The notes: generated from the sequence alone by a model not told the origin. DNA of 64,000 nt from an uncultured Oscillospiraceae bacterium (GCA_949841465.1 CATKZW010000003.1:1-64000), one strand, 5' to 3'; counted from the first letter of the stretch, positions 17,579 through 25,625 are shown. Translations and numbers: made by a program.

Positions 17579-17812
17579 ATGTTAGAACAGTTTCCTGATA
17601 TTTTAACAGTGAAAGATTTGCAAGATATTTTATCTGTGGGCCGTAGTAAAGCGTATGCAATTTTGCATAGTGGTGAACTTCAATATATAACCATAGGAAG
17701 GCAAATCCGTATCCCCAAAAAGTATCTGCTGGACTATTTGCAGAAAATGAGCTATAATACTGACATGAAGAGTGGCATAGACCCCATGGAGGGACATGCC
17801 TATGTCAGTTAG
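17579..17812 (+). CDS. xis: Excisionase-type helix-turn-helix protein
   Basis: A 77-residue protein, MLEQFPDILTVKDLQDILSV, with GRSKAYAILHSGELQYITIG and RIPKKYLLDYLQK. This is the MerR-like winged HTH of the HTH_17/excisionase family. Such proteins bend attachment-site DNA and steer the integrase toward excision. The ATG at 17579 is nine bases after AAAGG. An ATG two codons earlier is too close to it. The gene overlaps the integrase start, so the two are made together. Base composition is lower in G+C than the rest of the element. About 340 bases upstream contain no convincing gene. Confidence 0.85.
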   Translation: MLEQFPDILTVKDLQDILSVGRSKAYAILHSGELQYITIGRQIRIPKKYLLDYLQKMSYNTDMKSGIDPMEGHAYVS

Positions 17813-18962
17813 TCTGCAAGAAAAAAAGGGCGTTTATTACGCTGTGTTCCGCGTCGTTGATATTAACGGCGAAACGAAACAGAAGTGGGTATCGACTAAA
17901 GTCCCCGTGAAGCGGGGGAATAAAAGGGAGGCGCAGAGAGCAGCGCAAGAAATTGCGGGTAAATTTGAAGAAGGTAAAATTGTAGCCTATCCTAAGACTC
18001 CGTTCTGGCAATGGATAGAAACGTGGTTGGAACAAAAGGAGATCGAGGTTGACCGGGTCACATTTCAAGGATACACCAGCTACTACAGAAACCATATCGG
18101 TCCGTATTTTAAACAGCACAATGTAAGCCTGAACGATATTACTCCACAGGATGTACAACTGTACTACAACCGCAAAGTGCAGAAACCAGGGGAGCATATC
18201 AAAGGGAAGCTATCTGGGAAAAGCCTGCATGATCATCATTGTGTGATTCGCGGAGCCTTGGAAGATGCCATGAAAAAGAATATCATTCCATTTAACCCCG
18301 CTGACCGGGTAACACTACCTAAGAAGCAAAAATATGTGGGCAGCTTCTACACACAGCAGCAGGCCAAAGCATTGCTTGAGGCGATTAAGGGAACTAACAT
18401 CGAAAATATTGTCACACTGACAATACTGTATGGCTTGCGCAGAAGCGAAGCGGTAGGGCTGAAATGGAGCGCAGTCAATTTTGAGAGCGACACTTTCACG
18501 ATAGAGTCAACCGTTGTCCGTTTCTCAGAAATTCTGGAAAAGAACACCACTAAGAACCAGGCAAGCCATAGAAGCTATCCAATGACGCCGGAAATCAAGC
18601 AGATTCTCCTGTCCATCCGGGAACGGCAACAGGAGATGCAGGAACTCATGGGAGATTCTTACATCGACAGTGGATATGTATTCACTTGGGATGACGGGAG
18701 GATTTTGAACCCGGATTATGTAAGCCGAAAATTTTCTAAGATCCTTGCGGCGAATGGGTTGCCCCACATCAGGTATCACGATCTCCGGCATACAACGGCC
18801 AGCCTGCTGATCGCTAAGGGTTACGATATTAAGCAGGTCTCCGAATGGCTCGGACACAGCGACATAGGGACTACAGCCAACATCTATGGGCACCTGAGTT
18901 TTGAGAACAAAAAAGGCACGTTAGCCACGATGGCGGACTTGCTTTCTGGCGACAAAAATTAG
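17802..18962 (+). CDS. int: Tyrosine site-specific integrase
   Basis: A 386-residue phage-type tyrosine recombinase. The N-terminal arm-binding and core-binding (SAM-like) regions precede the catalytic domain. Catalytic residues are visible: Arg213 (YGLRRSEAVGLKW), His326 and Arg329 (YHDLRHTTASLL), His352 (LGHSDIGTT) and the nucleophile Tyr362 (ANIYGHLS). It inserts and excises the element at the tRNA-Pro gene 104 bases downstream. GGAGGG lies eight bases before the ATG at 17802. An ATG two codons earlier is closer than ideal. It overlaps the excisionase gene by 11 bases. Confidence 0.95.
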   Translation: MSVSLQEKKGVYYAVFRVVDINGETKQKWVSTKVPVKRGNKREAQRAAQEIAGKFEEGKIVAYPKTPFWQWIETWLEQKEIEVDRVTFQGYTSYYRNHIGPYFKQHNVSLNDITPQDVQLYYNRKVQKPGEHIKGKLSGKSLHDHHCVIRGALEDAMKKNIIPFNPADRVTLPKKQKYVGSFYTQQQAKALLEAIKGTNIENIVTLTILYGLRRSEAVGLKWSAVNFESDTFTIESTVVRFSEILEKNTTKNQASHRSYPMTPEIKQILLSIRERQQEMQELMGDSYIDSGYVFTWDDGRILNPDYVSRKFSKILAANGLPHIRYHDLRHTTASLLIAKGYDIKQVSEWLGHSDIGTTANIYGHLSFENKKGTLATMADLLSGDKN

Positions 18963-19030
18963 GCCCAGTGTTAGAACTTTTGTTAGAACAGCGAGATTCC
19001 AAAATTTAATCCTGCCTCAAAAGTTAAGAA

Positions 19031-19062
19031 AAACCGCCGATTCCAAAAGAAATCAGCGGTTT
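19031..19062. terminator. Hairpin between integrase and tRNA operon
   Basis: A 12-bp stem, AAACCGCCGATT with AATCAGCGGTTT, and an 8-base loop, flanked by A and T runs. It can end both the rightward integrase transcript and the leftward tRNA transcript. Confidence 0.75.
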
Positions 19063-19065
19063 TGA

Positions 19066-19110
19066 TGGTCGGAGTGGCGGGATTCGAACCCGCGGCCTCT
19101 TGGTCCCGAA
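19066..19110. other. Probable attachment site (attR) in tRNA-Pro 3' part
   Basis: The integrase reads toward, and stops just before, the 3' end of tRNA-Pro. Tyrosine integrases commonly use the 3' half of a tRNA gene, whose sequence is restored on insertion. The matching second copy should be beyond the left edge, so the exact core cannot be fixed here. Confidence 0.45.
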
Positions 19111-19142
19111 CCAAGCGCGATACCAAACTTCGCCACACCCCG
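19066..19142 (-). tRNA. tRNA-Pro (anticodon CGG)
   Basis: The 77-base cloverleaf has a 7-bp acceptor stem with one G-U pair, the T-loop TTCGAAT and an encoded CCA. The anticodon loop is TTCGGGA, giving CGG for CCG codons. It is last in the leftward tRNA operon and borders the mobile element. Confidence 0.97.
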
Positions 19143-19196
19143 GTATGAAACTGATAGAAAAGGGGAGAGGACGGGCTACAGCCCGCCCTCACATTT

Positions 19197-19271
19197 TGGA
19201 GGCGCCACCCAGATTTGAACTGGGGCATCAGGATTTTGCAGACCCTTGCCTTACCACTTGGCTATGGCGCC
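19197..19271 (-). tRNA. tRNA-Cys (anticodon GCA)
   Basis: The 75-base cloverleaf has acceptor GGCGCCA paired with TGGCGCC, anticodon loop CTGCAAA and an encoded 3' end TCCA. Confidence 0.97.
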
Positions 19272-19286
19272 GAACACTATATTATA

Positions 19287-19320
19287 TTCAAAAAGAAGTG
19301 CTTTAGCACTTCTTTTTGAA
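19287..19320. terminator. Strong hairpin inside the tRNA cluster
   Basis: A perfect 15-bp stem with a 4-base loop lies between tRNA-Gly and tRNA-Cys, with T-rich arms and a T-run on the plus side. It may be a processing signal or partial terminator; TATAAT follows it in the leftward direction. Confidence 0.55.
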
Positions 19321-19328
19321 ATTTTTTT

Positions 19329-19404
19329 TGGAGCGAGTGACGAGGCTCGAACTCGCTACCTCCACCTTGGCAAGGTGGCGCTCTACCAGATGAGCTACAC
19401 TCGC
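19329..19404 (-). tRNA. tRNA-Gly (anticodon GCC)
   Basis: The 76-base cloverleaf has acceptor GCGAGTG, anticodon stem CCACC/GGTGG with loop TTGCCAA, and an encoded CCA. Confidence 0.97.
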
Positions 19405-19407
19405 AAA

Positions 19408-19484
<77 letters not shown>

Positions 19485-19491
19485 TAAGATG

Positions 19492-19568
<77 letters not shown>

Positions 19569-19585
19569 ACATTTTAGGACTATTT

Positions 19586-19661
19586 TGGTGGGAACAACAG
19601 GGCTCGAACCTGTGACCCCTTGCTTGTAAGGCAAGTGCTCTCCCAGCTGAGCTATGCTCCC
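19586..19661 (-). tRNA. tRNA-Val (anticodon TAC)
   Basis: The 76-base cloverleaf has an acceptor starting GGGAGCA, anticodon stem CTTGC/GCAAG with loop CTTACAA, and an encoded CCA. It is first in the tRNA operon. Confidence 0.97.
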
Positions 19662-19694
19662 GTTGTTCGATCCGCTTGTCAGACGGCAAAAGTG

Positions 19695-19723
19695 ATTATA
19701 GCAAATGAACCGCCGTCTGTCAA
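19695..19723 (-). promoter_or_regulatory. tRNA operon promoter
   Basis: Read leftward: TTGACA, 17 bases, TATAAT, a perfect consensus promoter located 34 bases before tRNA-Val. It suits strong constitutive expression of the six tRNAs. Confidence 0.92.
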
Positions 19724-19747
19724 TAGGGAAAATGAAAAAATTTGGCG

Positions 19748-20632
19748 CTACTTGGCGGAGGACTCGTCCCGGAGGGCTTTCAGCTCTTCGGCGGAGAAGC
19801 GGTAGACCTTGTCGCAGAACTGGCAGGTGAGCTCCGCGCCGCCCTGCTCTTGGATAAGGGAGGTCAGTTCGTTCCGGCCCAGGCTGATGAGTGCCCGGCT
19901 TACCCGCTCCCGCGTGCAATAACAGCGGTATTCAATGGGGGCGGTCGTCAGCACTTCCAGCTCGAACTCGCCCAGTACCTCCCGCAGCAGGCCTAGAGGG
20001 TCCATGCCCGCGTCCAGCCGGCCGCTGACCGCGCCCAATTGGGCTACGCCTCGCTCCACAGCGGACACCACGGCATCGTCCGCCCCGGGCAGCAGCTGGA
20101 TGAGATAGCCCCCCGCCGCTTGGACGGTCTGATCCGGCGCGATGAGCACGCCCAGGGCGCAGGCGGTGGGCACCTGCTCACTCTCAACAAAGTAGGCAGC
20201 CACGTCCTCGGCGATCTCGCCGCCCACCAGCTGTACTGAGCCGATGTAGGGCTCCTTCATCCCCAGATCCCGGATGACGGTCAGCTCACCCTCGGAGCCG
20301 ACAGCGGCCCCCACATCCAGCTTGCCCTTAGCCTTGCGGGGCACATCAACAGCGGGGTTCTGTACATACCCCCGCACATTTCCCCGGCTGTCGGACACAG
20401 CGATGAGAGATCCCAGCAGTCCATCGGCCTTGACCCGAAGGGTGACGGCTCCGTCATCCGTCTTCATAGCGGCGCCCATCATAGACGCGGCCATAAGCAG
20501 CCGCCCCAGGGCGGCGGAGGCCACCGGCCAGCAGCCGTGGATGGCTCGGGCCCGCTCCACGGTATCCCGGGCGGAGATGGCCATGGCTTTTACAGGTGCG
20601 TCTTTGGCAATGACACGGACAATCTGATCCAT
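19748..20632 (-). CDS. hslO: Redox-activated chaperone Hsp33
   Basis: A 294-residue cytoplasmic holdase that becomes active when its zinc site is oxidised. The two zinc cysteine pairs are visible near the C-terminus: CYC (in YRCYCTRERV) and CQFC (in LTCQFCDKVY), the CxC...CxxC signature. The N-terminal part (IAKDAPVKAMAISARDTVER) and GYVQNPAVDVP match the family. Start at 20632 with AAAGGA nine bases upstream. It begins two bases after the stop of the methyltransferase gene, so yerC, the methyltransferase and hslO form one unit. The tRNA operon promoter follows it. Confidence 0.95.
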   Translation of the reverse strand: MDQIVRVIAKDAPVKAMAISARDTVERARAIHGCWPVASAALGRLLMAASMMGAAMKTDDGAVTLRVKADGLLGSLIAVSDSRGNVRGYVQNPAVDVPRKAKGKLDVGAAVGSEGELTVIRDLGMKEPYIGSVQLVGGEIAEDVAAYFVESEQVPTACALGVLIAPDQTVQAAGGYLIQLLPGADDAVVSAVERGVAQLGAVSGRLDAGMDPLGLLREVLGEFELEVLTTAPIEYRCYCTRERVSRALISLGRNELTSLIQEQGGAELTCQFCDKVYRFSAEELKALRDESSAK

Positions 20633-20634
20633 CG

Positions 20635-21378
20635 TTACAGTTCCTTTCTGGCGGCGAAAAAGACTCGCTGTGCCCCTATTTTCGGGGGAGACATGGTCTT
20701 GTCGCCGTATTGTCTGACGTTCCGGAACCCGGCTTCGGCCAGAAAGCCGTCCAGCTCGTCCATGGTGTAAGCATACTCCTCGTGGTATTCGCCGCCCCGG
20801 CTCCAGCTGCCGTCGTCCTCCCGCACAAACAGGTCCAGGCCGTAGCCGCACACCCGCCGTTTCGGACTGTACTCCCCCCGCCAGACGCAGAACAGGTTGT
20901 CGTCCTCGTCCAGATAGGTCTGACCGTCCGCGCTTTCCAGAGCCGCCGGCGTTTTCGCATCGAAGAGGAACAGCCCGCCGGGGGCCAAAGCCTTGTGCAC
21001 CCGCTGGAAGGTACGCTTCAGCGCGGCGGGGCGGGTGACGTAGTTCACGCTGTCCAGACAGGAGATGACGGCGTCCGCAGGTTCCAGCAGAGCCAGCCGG
21101 GACATGTCCTGGCACAGGAAAAGCACGTCCAGCCCTTCGCACTTCTGGTCGGCCACGGACAGCATGTCGGGGGAGAGGTCTACAGCGGTCATTTGGTAGC
21201 CCCGCTGGGCCAGCAGGCGGGTCAAGCTCCCGGTGCCGCAGCCCAGCTCCACCACAGAGCGGACGGGCCGCTTGGATTTTCGGAAGTGCCGCTCCACATA
21301 GCATGCCCATTTTTCATAGCCCACATCGGCGGTCAGCCGGTCGTAGCACCGGGCCAGCACAGTGTAAGCGTCCGTCAT
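20635..21378 (-). CDS. Class I SAM-dependent methyltransferase
   Basis: The 247-residue protein has the Rossmann methyltransferase motifs: motif I VVELGCGTGSLTRLLA near residue 43, motif II MTAVDLSPDML, and motif IV DAVISCLDSVNYV. The small-molecule methyltransferase fold with a C-terminal insertion (YGLDLFVREDDGSW) does not reveal the substrate. It overlaps the upstream yerC gene by four bases (ATGA) and is followed immediately by hslO. Conserved pairing with these genes in clostridia is plausible but not shown here. Confidence 0.88.
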   Translation of the reverse strand: MTDAYTVLARCYDRLTADVGYEKWACYVERHFRKSKRPVRSVVELGCGTGSLTRLLAQRGYQMTAVDLSPDMLSVADQKCEGLDVLFLCQDMSRLALLEPADAVISCLDSVNYVTRPAALKRTFQRVHKALAPGGLFLFDAKTPAALESADGQTYLDEDDNLFCVWRGEYSPKRRVCGYGLDLFVREDDGSWSRGGEYHEEYAYTMDELDGFLAEAGFRNVRQYGDKTMSPPKIGAQRVFFAARKEL

Positions 21379-21659
21379 TTGGGCAGCCTGGGCAGGATGG
21401 TCTTATATCCGTCCGCACCGTATTGCAGGGCTCGGTTTACCCGGCTGATGGTGGCGCTGGAGGCGCCGGTGCGCTGGAGGATGTCGTTGTAGATCAGCCC
21501 CTGGTCCAAAAGCTGGGCCACCTCCAGCCGCTGGGCCATGGCCCGCAGCTCAGCCACAGTGCACAGGTCCTGAAAAAAAGCGCGGCACTCCTCCTGGTCC
21601 TTTAACGCCAGAATGGCCTCAAACAGCAGGGAGTTTTGTTCCGGCATCTCTTTTTGCAT
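21375..21659 (-). CDS. yerC: YerC/YecD-family TrpR-like DNA-binding protein
   Basis: This 94-residue helical protein belongs to the TrpR-related YerC family: LCTVAELRAMAQRLEVAQLL, then the helix-turn-helix YNDILQRTGASSATISRVNRAL. The role of the family is poorly defined, possibly transcription control without tryptophan binding. Start at 21659 (MQKEMPEQNS) with AAGGAGG upstream. The longer frame lacks a ribosome site. It overlaps the methyltransferase gene. Confidence 0.9.
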   Translation of the reverse strand: MQKEMPEQNSLLFEAILALKDQEECRAFFQDLCTVAELRAMAQRLEVAQLLDQGLIYNDILQRTGASSATISRVNRALQYGADGYKTILPRLPK

Positions 21660-21743
21660 GGCGCACCCTCCTTTTTCACGCAGATATTTTAGCACGCCGC
21701 TTTACGGAAGTAAAGACAAAATCGAAAAATGCATGAAAAAGGC

Positions 21744-21772
21744 TTGATTCCACCGGCAATGTCTATTATAAT
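21744..21772 (+). promoter_or_regulatory. purA promoter
   Basis: TTGATT, 17 bases, TATAAT, ending about 93 bases before the purA ATG. The leader between them is G+C-rich, but I see no riboswitch or PurR box that I can name. Confidence 0.85.
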
Positions 21773-21865
21773 AAAACTGTTGGGCCGCGATGGGCGGTCC
21801 GCGCGCGCCGGATAAGGCAGACCGGGCTATGCGGCTGCGAATCCCGGCAGGCGGAGGTATTTGAA

Positions 21866-23161
21866 ATGGTAAAAGCGATCGTAGGGGCAAACTGGGGCGA
21901 CGAGGGCAAGGGCAAGATCACCGATCTGCTGGCTGAGACGTCCGATGTGGTGGTGCGCTTCCAGGGCGGGGCCAACGCGGGACACACCATCATCAACGAC
22001 TATGGGCGGTTTGCCCTGCACATTCTGCCGTCCGGCATCTTCTACCCCCACATCACCAATGTCATCGGCAACGGGGTGGCGCTGGATGCGGCCAAGCTGA
22101 CGGCGGAGCTGAAGAGCGTCACCGACCAGGGGGTGCCCGCGCCCAACCTGATTGTGTCGGAGCGGGCCCAGCTGCTCATGCCCTATCATGCTCTTCAGGA
22201 CGGGTATGAGGAGGAGCGCCTGGGCGGTAAGGCTTTCGGCTCCACCAAGAGCGGCATCGCGCCCTTTTACTCCGACAAGTATGCCAAGACGGGCATCCAG
22301 GTGTGCGACCTGTTCGACGAGGACCGCCTCTGGGAGCGGCTCAGCCGCGCGGTGGAGGTGAAGAACATCCTGTTCGAGCACCTGTATCACAAGCCTGTTC
22401 TGGACGTGAAGATTCTGTACGACCAGCTTTTAGAGTACCGTGAACTGCTGCGGCCCTATGTGGGGGACGCGGTGGGCTTCCTCCATCAGGCGGTGAGGGA
22501 CGGAAAGACCGTGCTGCTGGAGGGCCAGCTGGGCTCCATGAAGGACCCGGACCTGGGCATTTTCCCCATGACCACCTCATCCCATACCTTGGCGGGCTAC
22601 GGCTGCGTAGGAGCGCCGGTGCCGCCCACCGCCATTGAGGACGTGATCTGCGTCACCAAGGCGTATTCGTCCAGCGTGGGCTCCAGTACAGAGCCCTTTG
22701 TCAGTGAGCTTTTCGGCCCGGAGGGCGACGAGCTGCGCTGCCGGGGCGGCGATAAGGGCGAGTTTGGGGCTACTACGGGCCGTCCCCGCCGGGTGGGCTG
22801 GTTCGACGCGGTGGCCACCAAGTACGGCTGCATGGTCCAGGGGGCCACCCAGGCGGCGCTGACCTGTCTGGACGTGCTGGGGTATCTGGACGAGATCAAG
22901 GTGTGCGTAGGCTATGAGATCGACGGGGAAGTGACGGATATGTTCCCCACCACCCCCAGGCTGGTGCGCGCCAAGCCGGTGTTTGAGACCCTGCCGGGCT
23001 GGAAGAGCGACATCCGAGGCGTCACCGACTACGATGCGCTGCCCGCCAACGCCAAGGGGTATGTGGAGTTCCTGGAAAAGCACATCGGCGTGCCCGTCAC
23101 CATTGTGTCTACCGGGCCCAAGCGCCATGAGATTGCCCTGCGCCCTGCTTCCTCTTCGTAA
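21866..23161 (+). CDS. purA: Adenylosuccinate synthetase, divergent type
   Basis: It joins IMP and aspartate with GTP hydrolysis, the first step from IMP to AMP. The P-loop NWGDEGKGKITDLL (residues 9-22), FQGGANAGHTI, NEFGATTG-like KGEFGATTGRPRRVGW and VSTGPKR identify the family, and 431 residues is the normal length. Two normally conserved stretches differ. The family pattern EGAQGTLLDIDHGTYP is replaced by EGQLGSMKDPDLGIFP, and GIGPAY by GIAPFY. It is therefore a divergent branch. The ATG follows GGCGGAGG. It stands alone, with a hairpin after the stop. Confidence 0.9.
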   Translation: MVKAIVGANWGDEGKGKITDLLAETSDVVVRFQGGANAGHTIINDYGRFALHILPSGIFYPHITNVIGNGVALDAAKLTAELKSVTDQGVPAPNLIVSERAQLLMPYHALQDGYEEERLGGKAFGSTKSGIAPFYSDKYAKTGIQVCDLFDEDRLWERLSRAVEVKNILFEHLYHKPVLDVKILYDQLLEYRELLRPYVGDAVGFLHQAVRDGKTVLLEGQLGSMKDPDLGIFPMTTSSHTLAGYGCVGAPVPPTAIEDVICVTKAYSSSVGSSTEPFVSELFGPEGDELRCRGGDKGEFGATTGRPRRVGWFDAVATKYGCMVQGATQAALTCLDVLGYLDEIKVCVGYEIDGEVTDMFPTTPRLVRAKPVFETLPGWKSDIRGVTDYDALPANAKGYVEFLEKHIGVPVTIVSTGPKRHEIALRPASSS

Positions 23162-23195
23162 ATAAGCAGGGGGAAGAGAAGCTTTAGCGCACTGA

Positions 23196-23235
23196 CGCCG
23201 CCGGGCAGCTGCCGTCAGGCTTATGCCCGGCGGCG
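23196..23235 (+). terminator. GC-rich hairpin after purA
   Basis: A perfect 12-bp stem (CGCCGCCGGGCA and its complement) with a 16-base loop starts 35 bases after the purA stop. There is no T-run, so termination may need a factor. Confidence 0.5.
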
Positions 23236-23304
23236 GTGTGTGGGGCACATTTTCCCGGCTTCCGTTTTGAAGCGCTCGTTCTGTTTTATGTGGAGTGATC
23301 GTTT

Positions 23305-24360
23305 ATGCTGCCATATTATCTGCTGATTGGCGCGAGCCTTGCCGGAGCGCCGCTGCTTGACCGCCGGCCGCGGTATCGGTGGGGGTATTTGCTTGTAATG
23401 GGGCTGGCCTGCTGGCTGCTGGCATCTCTTCGGTATGTGACCGGCTTTGACTACCGTTTTTATGAGTCCGCCTTTCATACGATTGCCGCCTCCGGTTTGG
23501 ATGGGGCGGGCTGGTCGGAGCCGGGCTATCTTCTGCTGAATCTGGCGGTCTCCCTTTTGTGCGATGATTACCGCGTCTTCCTTTTTGTGTTCCACTTTTT
23601 ACTTACCTTTTTGGTTTTTGCATGGATTGGCCGCTATTCCAAATCGCCTTGGCTGAGTGTTTATCTCTTTCTGACCCTTCAATATTTTGCCCTGAGCATG
23701 AATTTTCTGCGTCAGGCCCTTGCCGCCGCGATTGTCCTGTGGGCCTACCCGTTTTTGAAATCCCGCCGTTTTCTGCCTAGCTGCGGAGTTGTGCTGCTGG
23801 CCGCCTGCTTCCATCGCACGGCCCTCATCATGCTCCCGCTCTGCTTCCTGCTCAGCCTGCCGCCGAGCAGGCTCCACTACGGCCTGGCCGCCCTGGCCGC
23901 CGGGACTGCCTATTTCCTGATGGATCCGCTGATTCAGGTCGCTGTCACCCTGGTGCCCAAATATCAGCACTATCTCACGGAAAAGTACTGGCAGGGCAAC
24001 AGTTTCCTCTATGTTCTGCTGCCGCTGGGCTGTTTTCTCTTCTCGCTTCCGCTGCTTCGCCGGACGGAGCGGGCGGGTCCCGACGCCCCGCTGCTGGCTA
24101 ACGCCATGTTTTACTCCCTGCTGATTCAACTGTTCATCACCCGCCATTTTATTTTGGAGCGGCTGTCCATCTATGTGGCCATCTTTTCCCTTTTGGCGCT
24201 GCCGGAGGCGGCGCTTGCGCCGTGCAAGCGCTGTTCCTCCAAGGTAAGGACCGGTGTGCTGATTGTGGGAGCCTTTGCCTATTTCCTGTTCGCAGTCAGC
24301 CAAGGGTTCCATGGCGTATATCCCTATCACGGCATCTGGAGCAGGGCAATCACCCCATAA
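23305..24360 (+). CDS. EpsG-family polytopic membrane protein
   Basis: The 351 residues contain about nine hydrophobic segments and the EpsG-like signature near the start: GLACWLLASLRYVTGFDYRFY, a loop with aromatics and Asp. EpsG proteins act in exopolysaccharide production, probably in polymerisation. No glycosyltransferase genes lie nearby, so the substrate is unknown. The conserved middle FLRQALAAAIVLWAYPFL and CFHRTALIML support the family. It starts with TGGAG upstream and ends just before a strong terminator. Confidence 0.85.
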   Translation: MLPYYLLIGASLAGAPLLDRRPRYRWGYLLVMGLACWLLASLRYVTGFDYRFYESAFHTIAASGLDGAGWSEPGYLLLNLAVSLLCDDYRVFLFVFHFLLTFLVFAWIGRYSKSPWLSVYLFLTLQYFALSMNFLRQALAAAIVLWAYPFLKSRRFLPSCGVVLLAACFHRTALIMLPLCFLLSLPPSRLHYGLAALAAGTAYFLMDPLIQVAVTLVPKYQHYLTEKYWQGNSFLYVLLPLGCFLFSLPLLRRTERAGPDAPLLANAMFYSLLIQLFITRHFILERLSIYVAIFSLLALPEAALAPCKRCSSKVRTGVLIVGAFAYFLFAVSQGFHGVYPYHGIWSRAITP

Positions 24361-24367
24361 CAATTCA

Positions 24368-24399
24368 AAGCGGCCAGGAGATGTCTCTCCTGGCCGCTT
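24368..24399. terminator. Bidirectional terminator
   Basis: A perfect 14-bp stem, AAGCGGCCAGGAGA with its complement, around a 4-base loop. It lies between the convergent EpsG-like gene and the exported-protein operon. Confidence 0.8.
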
Positions 24400-24469
24400 G
24401 CCTGCATTCGCAGGTACAGGGGGGTATTTCATTTATTGTTTATGCATGCACTGCACTGGGGCAGGGGTG

Positions 24470-25045
24470 TTATGCCTCACGCACCACAAAGGTGGGGATG
24501 ACCGAGAAGGTATTGTTTTCCGGGACCGCCTTGCCCAGCGTGCCCACGACGTACATCGTGTTGCTCGCATAGGCGTCCAGCGACATGACGCTGATGTTCT
24601 CCTGGGTGTTGGCCTTGAGCCACATGGTCTGGGCCAGGGCAGTGGGCATCTGATTGGCCAGGGTTTCCAGCTGGAAGCCGATGGCGATTTGATTTTCTTC
24701 GACATCGGGGCCGGTTCCCCAGGTCGTTCCCTGGAGGTTGCTCAGATCCACTGCGGTATAGACGACATCCAAGCTCACGGGCACGCTGGAATTATTAGTC
24801 ATGGTAATGCGGGGAGAAATCACCTTGTTGTCCCCCTCCATGGTGCGGCTGACGTGGAATGGGACATAGGTGGGCATTGTGACGGACATGATGCTGGGTA
24901 CGACCGTGCCCACCATCAGCACCTCATTGGAGGAACCGATGGGGACATCGCCGGACTGGTAGCCGTTGGACGCGTAAGCGGCGGTCACAAACAGGCTGGC
25001 AGCCAGTACCATGGACAAGAGGGTATAGGTCAGTTTGCGTTTCAT
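24470..25045 (-). CDS. Secreted protein, second gene of phase-variable operon
   Basis: A typical signal peptide (MKRKLTYTLLSMVLAASLFV followed by TAAYA and a likely cut after AYA) precedes a 165-residue beta-rich region with MTNNSSVPVSLDVVYTAVDL and few charges. The look is that of a surface or pilin-like beta-sandwich protein. I cannot name a family. Start at 25045 with AAAAAGGAG upstream. It follows the membrane-anchored gene by 52 bases and has no promoter of its own that I can see. It would therefore share the invertible promoter upstream. Confidence 0.8.
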   Translation of the reverse strand: MKRKLTYTLLSMVLAASLFVTAAYASNGYQSGDVPIGSSNEVLMVGTVVPSIMSVTMPTYVPFHVSRTMEGDNKVISPRITMTNNSSVPVSLDVVYTAVDLSNLQGTTWGTGPDVEENQIAIGFQLETLANQMPTALAQTMWLKANTQENISVMSLDAYASNTMYVVGTLGKAVPENNTFSVIPTFVVREA

Positions 25046-25097
25046 TTGATACAGCTCCTTTTTATGGGCCCCCTGTACCCGCAAAGGATGGCTGTCG

Positions 25098-25625
25098 TCA
25101 GCTGAGCACCGTAATCGAGATTGCGGCGCCCGCTTGGCCGATGAAGGAGTGGTCGTCCTCCCGGTATGCTTTGAAATAGGCTGTCGCCGCGTATTGGCCC
25201 GGCTCCAGCACTTTGTCCAGCCTGGCGTTTTCGATGTAAGATCCCACGGGAATGGCCTTTGATTTATAGACCAGCTCCTGGGTCTTGTCTATATAGATTT
25301 CCACCACCAGCAGTTTGGCGTTGTTGGCCGGGTTTTCCAGCATCAGGTTTCCCTCGCTGCCGCCGGTTTCAAAAACAGGGCTGGTGTTGATGGAAAAGGC
25401 GATCATCCCCTCATCCAGCTGCTGCTGAAGCTCGGCCTGCCGCTGCGCGATGTCGACGCCAGGCAGAATGCCTATGGTGGCGTTATCAGCCAGCTCCAGT
25501 GAGTCGTCTGGTGCGTCCCGGTTTGTCAGGAAGTACCAGCCTCCTGCGGCCAGCAGCAGCAAGCACACGATGGCGGCAGCGAGAAGAAGCTGTTTTTTTC
25601 GCTTTTTTTGGGCAGTTGAATCCAT
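25098..25625 (-). CDS. Membrane-anchored extracytoplasmic protein
   Basis: The 175 residues start with a basic stretch (MDSTAQKKRKKQ) and one hydrophobic segment (LLLAAAIVCLLLLAAGGWYF), giving an N-in membrane anchor. The outside part is beta-rich, with AFSINTSPVFETGGSEGNL, VVEIYIDKTQELVYKSKAIP and GQYAATAYFKAY. This resembles small WxL- or pilus-associated proteins but I do not assign a family. Start at 25625 with GAAGGAGG. The 95 bases between it and the left inverted repeat show no promoter. Expression therefore seems to depend on the orientation of the neighbouring invertible segment. Confidence 0.8.
   Translation of the reverse strand: MDSTAQKKRKKQLLLAAAIVCLLLLAAGGWYFLTNRDAPDDSLELADNATIGILPGVDIAQRQAELQQQLDEGMIAFSINTSPVFETGGSEGNLMLENPANNAKLLVVEIYIDKTQELVYKSKAIPVGSYIENARLDKVLEPGQYAATAYFKAYREDDHSFIGQAGAAISITVLS

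Larger units (their letters stand above)
1..19110. mobile_element. Integrated conjugative-type element, right part
   Basis: A block of leftward genes for DNA processing (ligase, primase, RecD-type helicase, YqaJ exonuclease, PcfJ-like and PcfK-like proteins) ends in a rightward excisionase-integrase pair that stops beside the 3' end of tRNA-Pro. PcfJ and PcfK relatives are known from the conjugative plasmid pCF10, so a conjugative element is more likely than a phage. No capsid, tail or portal gene is visible. The integrase area (about 17.2 to 19.0 kb) is visibly richer in A+T than the rest. The left end and any type IV secretion genes lie outside the window, so the element type is inferred. 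Confidence 0.8.

Noticed and set aside
1..19000. The element as a prophage
   Set aside because: YqaJ and excisionase also fit phages, but there is no capsid, portal, terminase, tail or lysis gene, while PcfJ-like and PcfK-like proteins fit conjugative elements. The left part is unseen, so this remains a preference.
19748..21310. A 520-codon frame covering hslO and the methyltransferase
   Set aside because: The upstream part overlaps the methyltransferase in another frame, while the real Hsp33 starts at 20632 with its own ribosome site.
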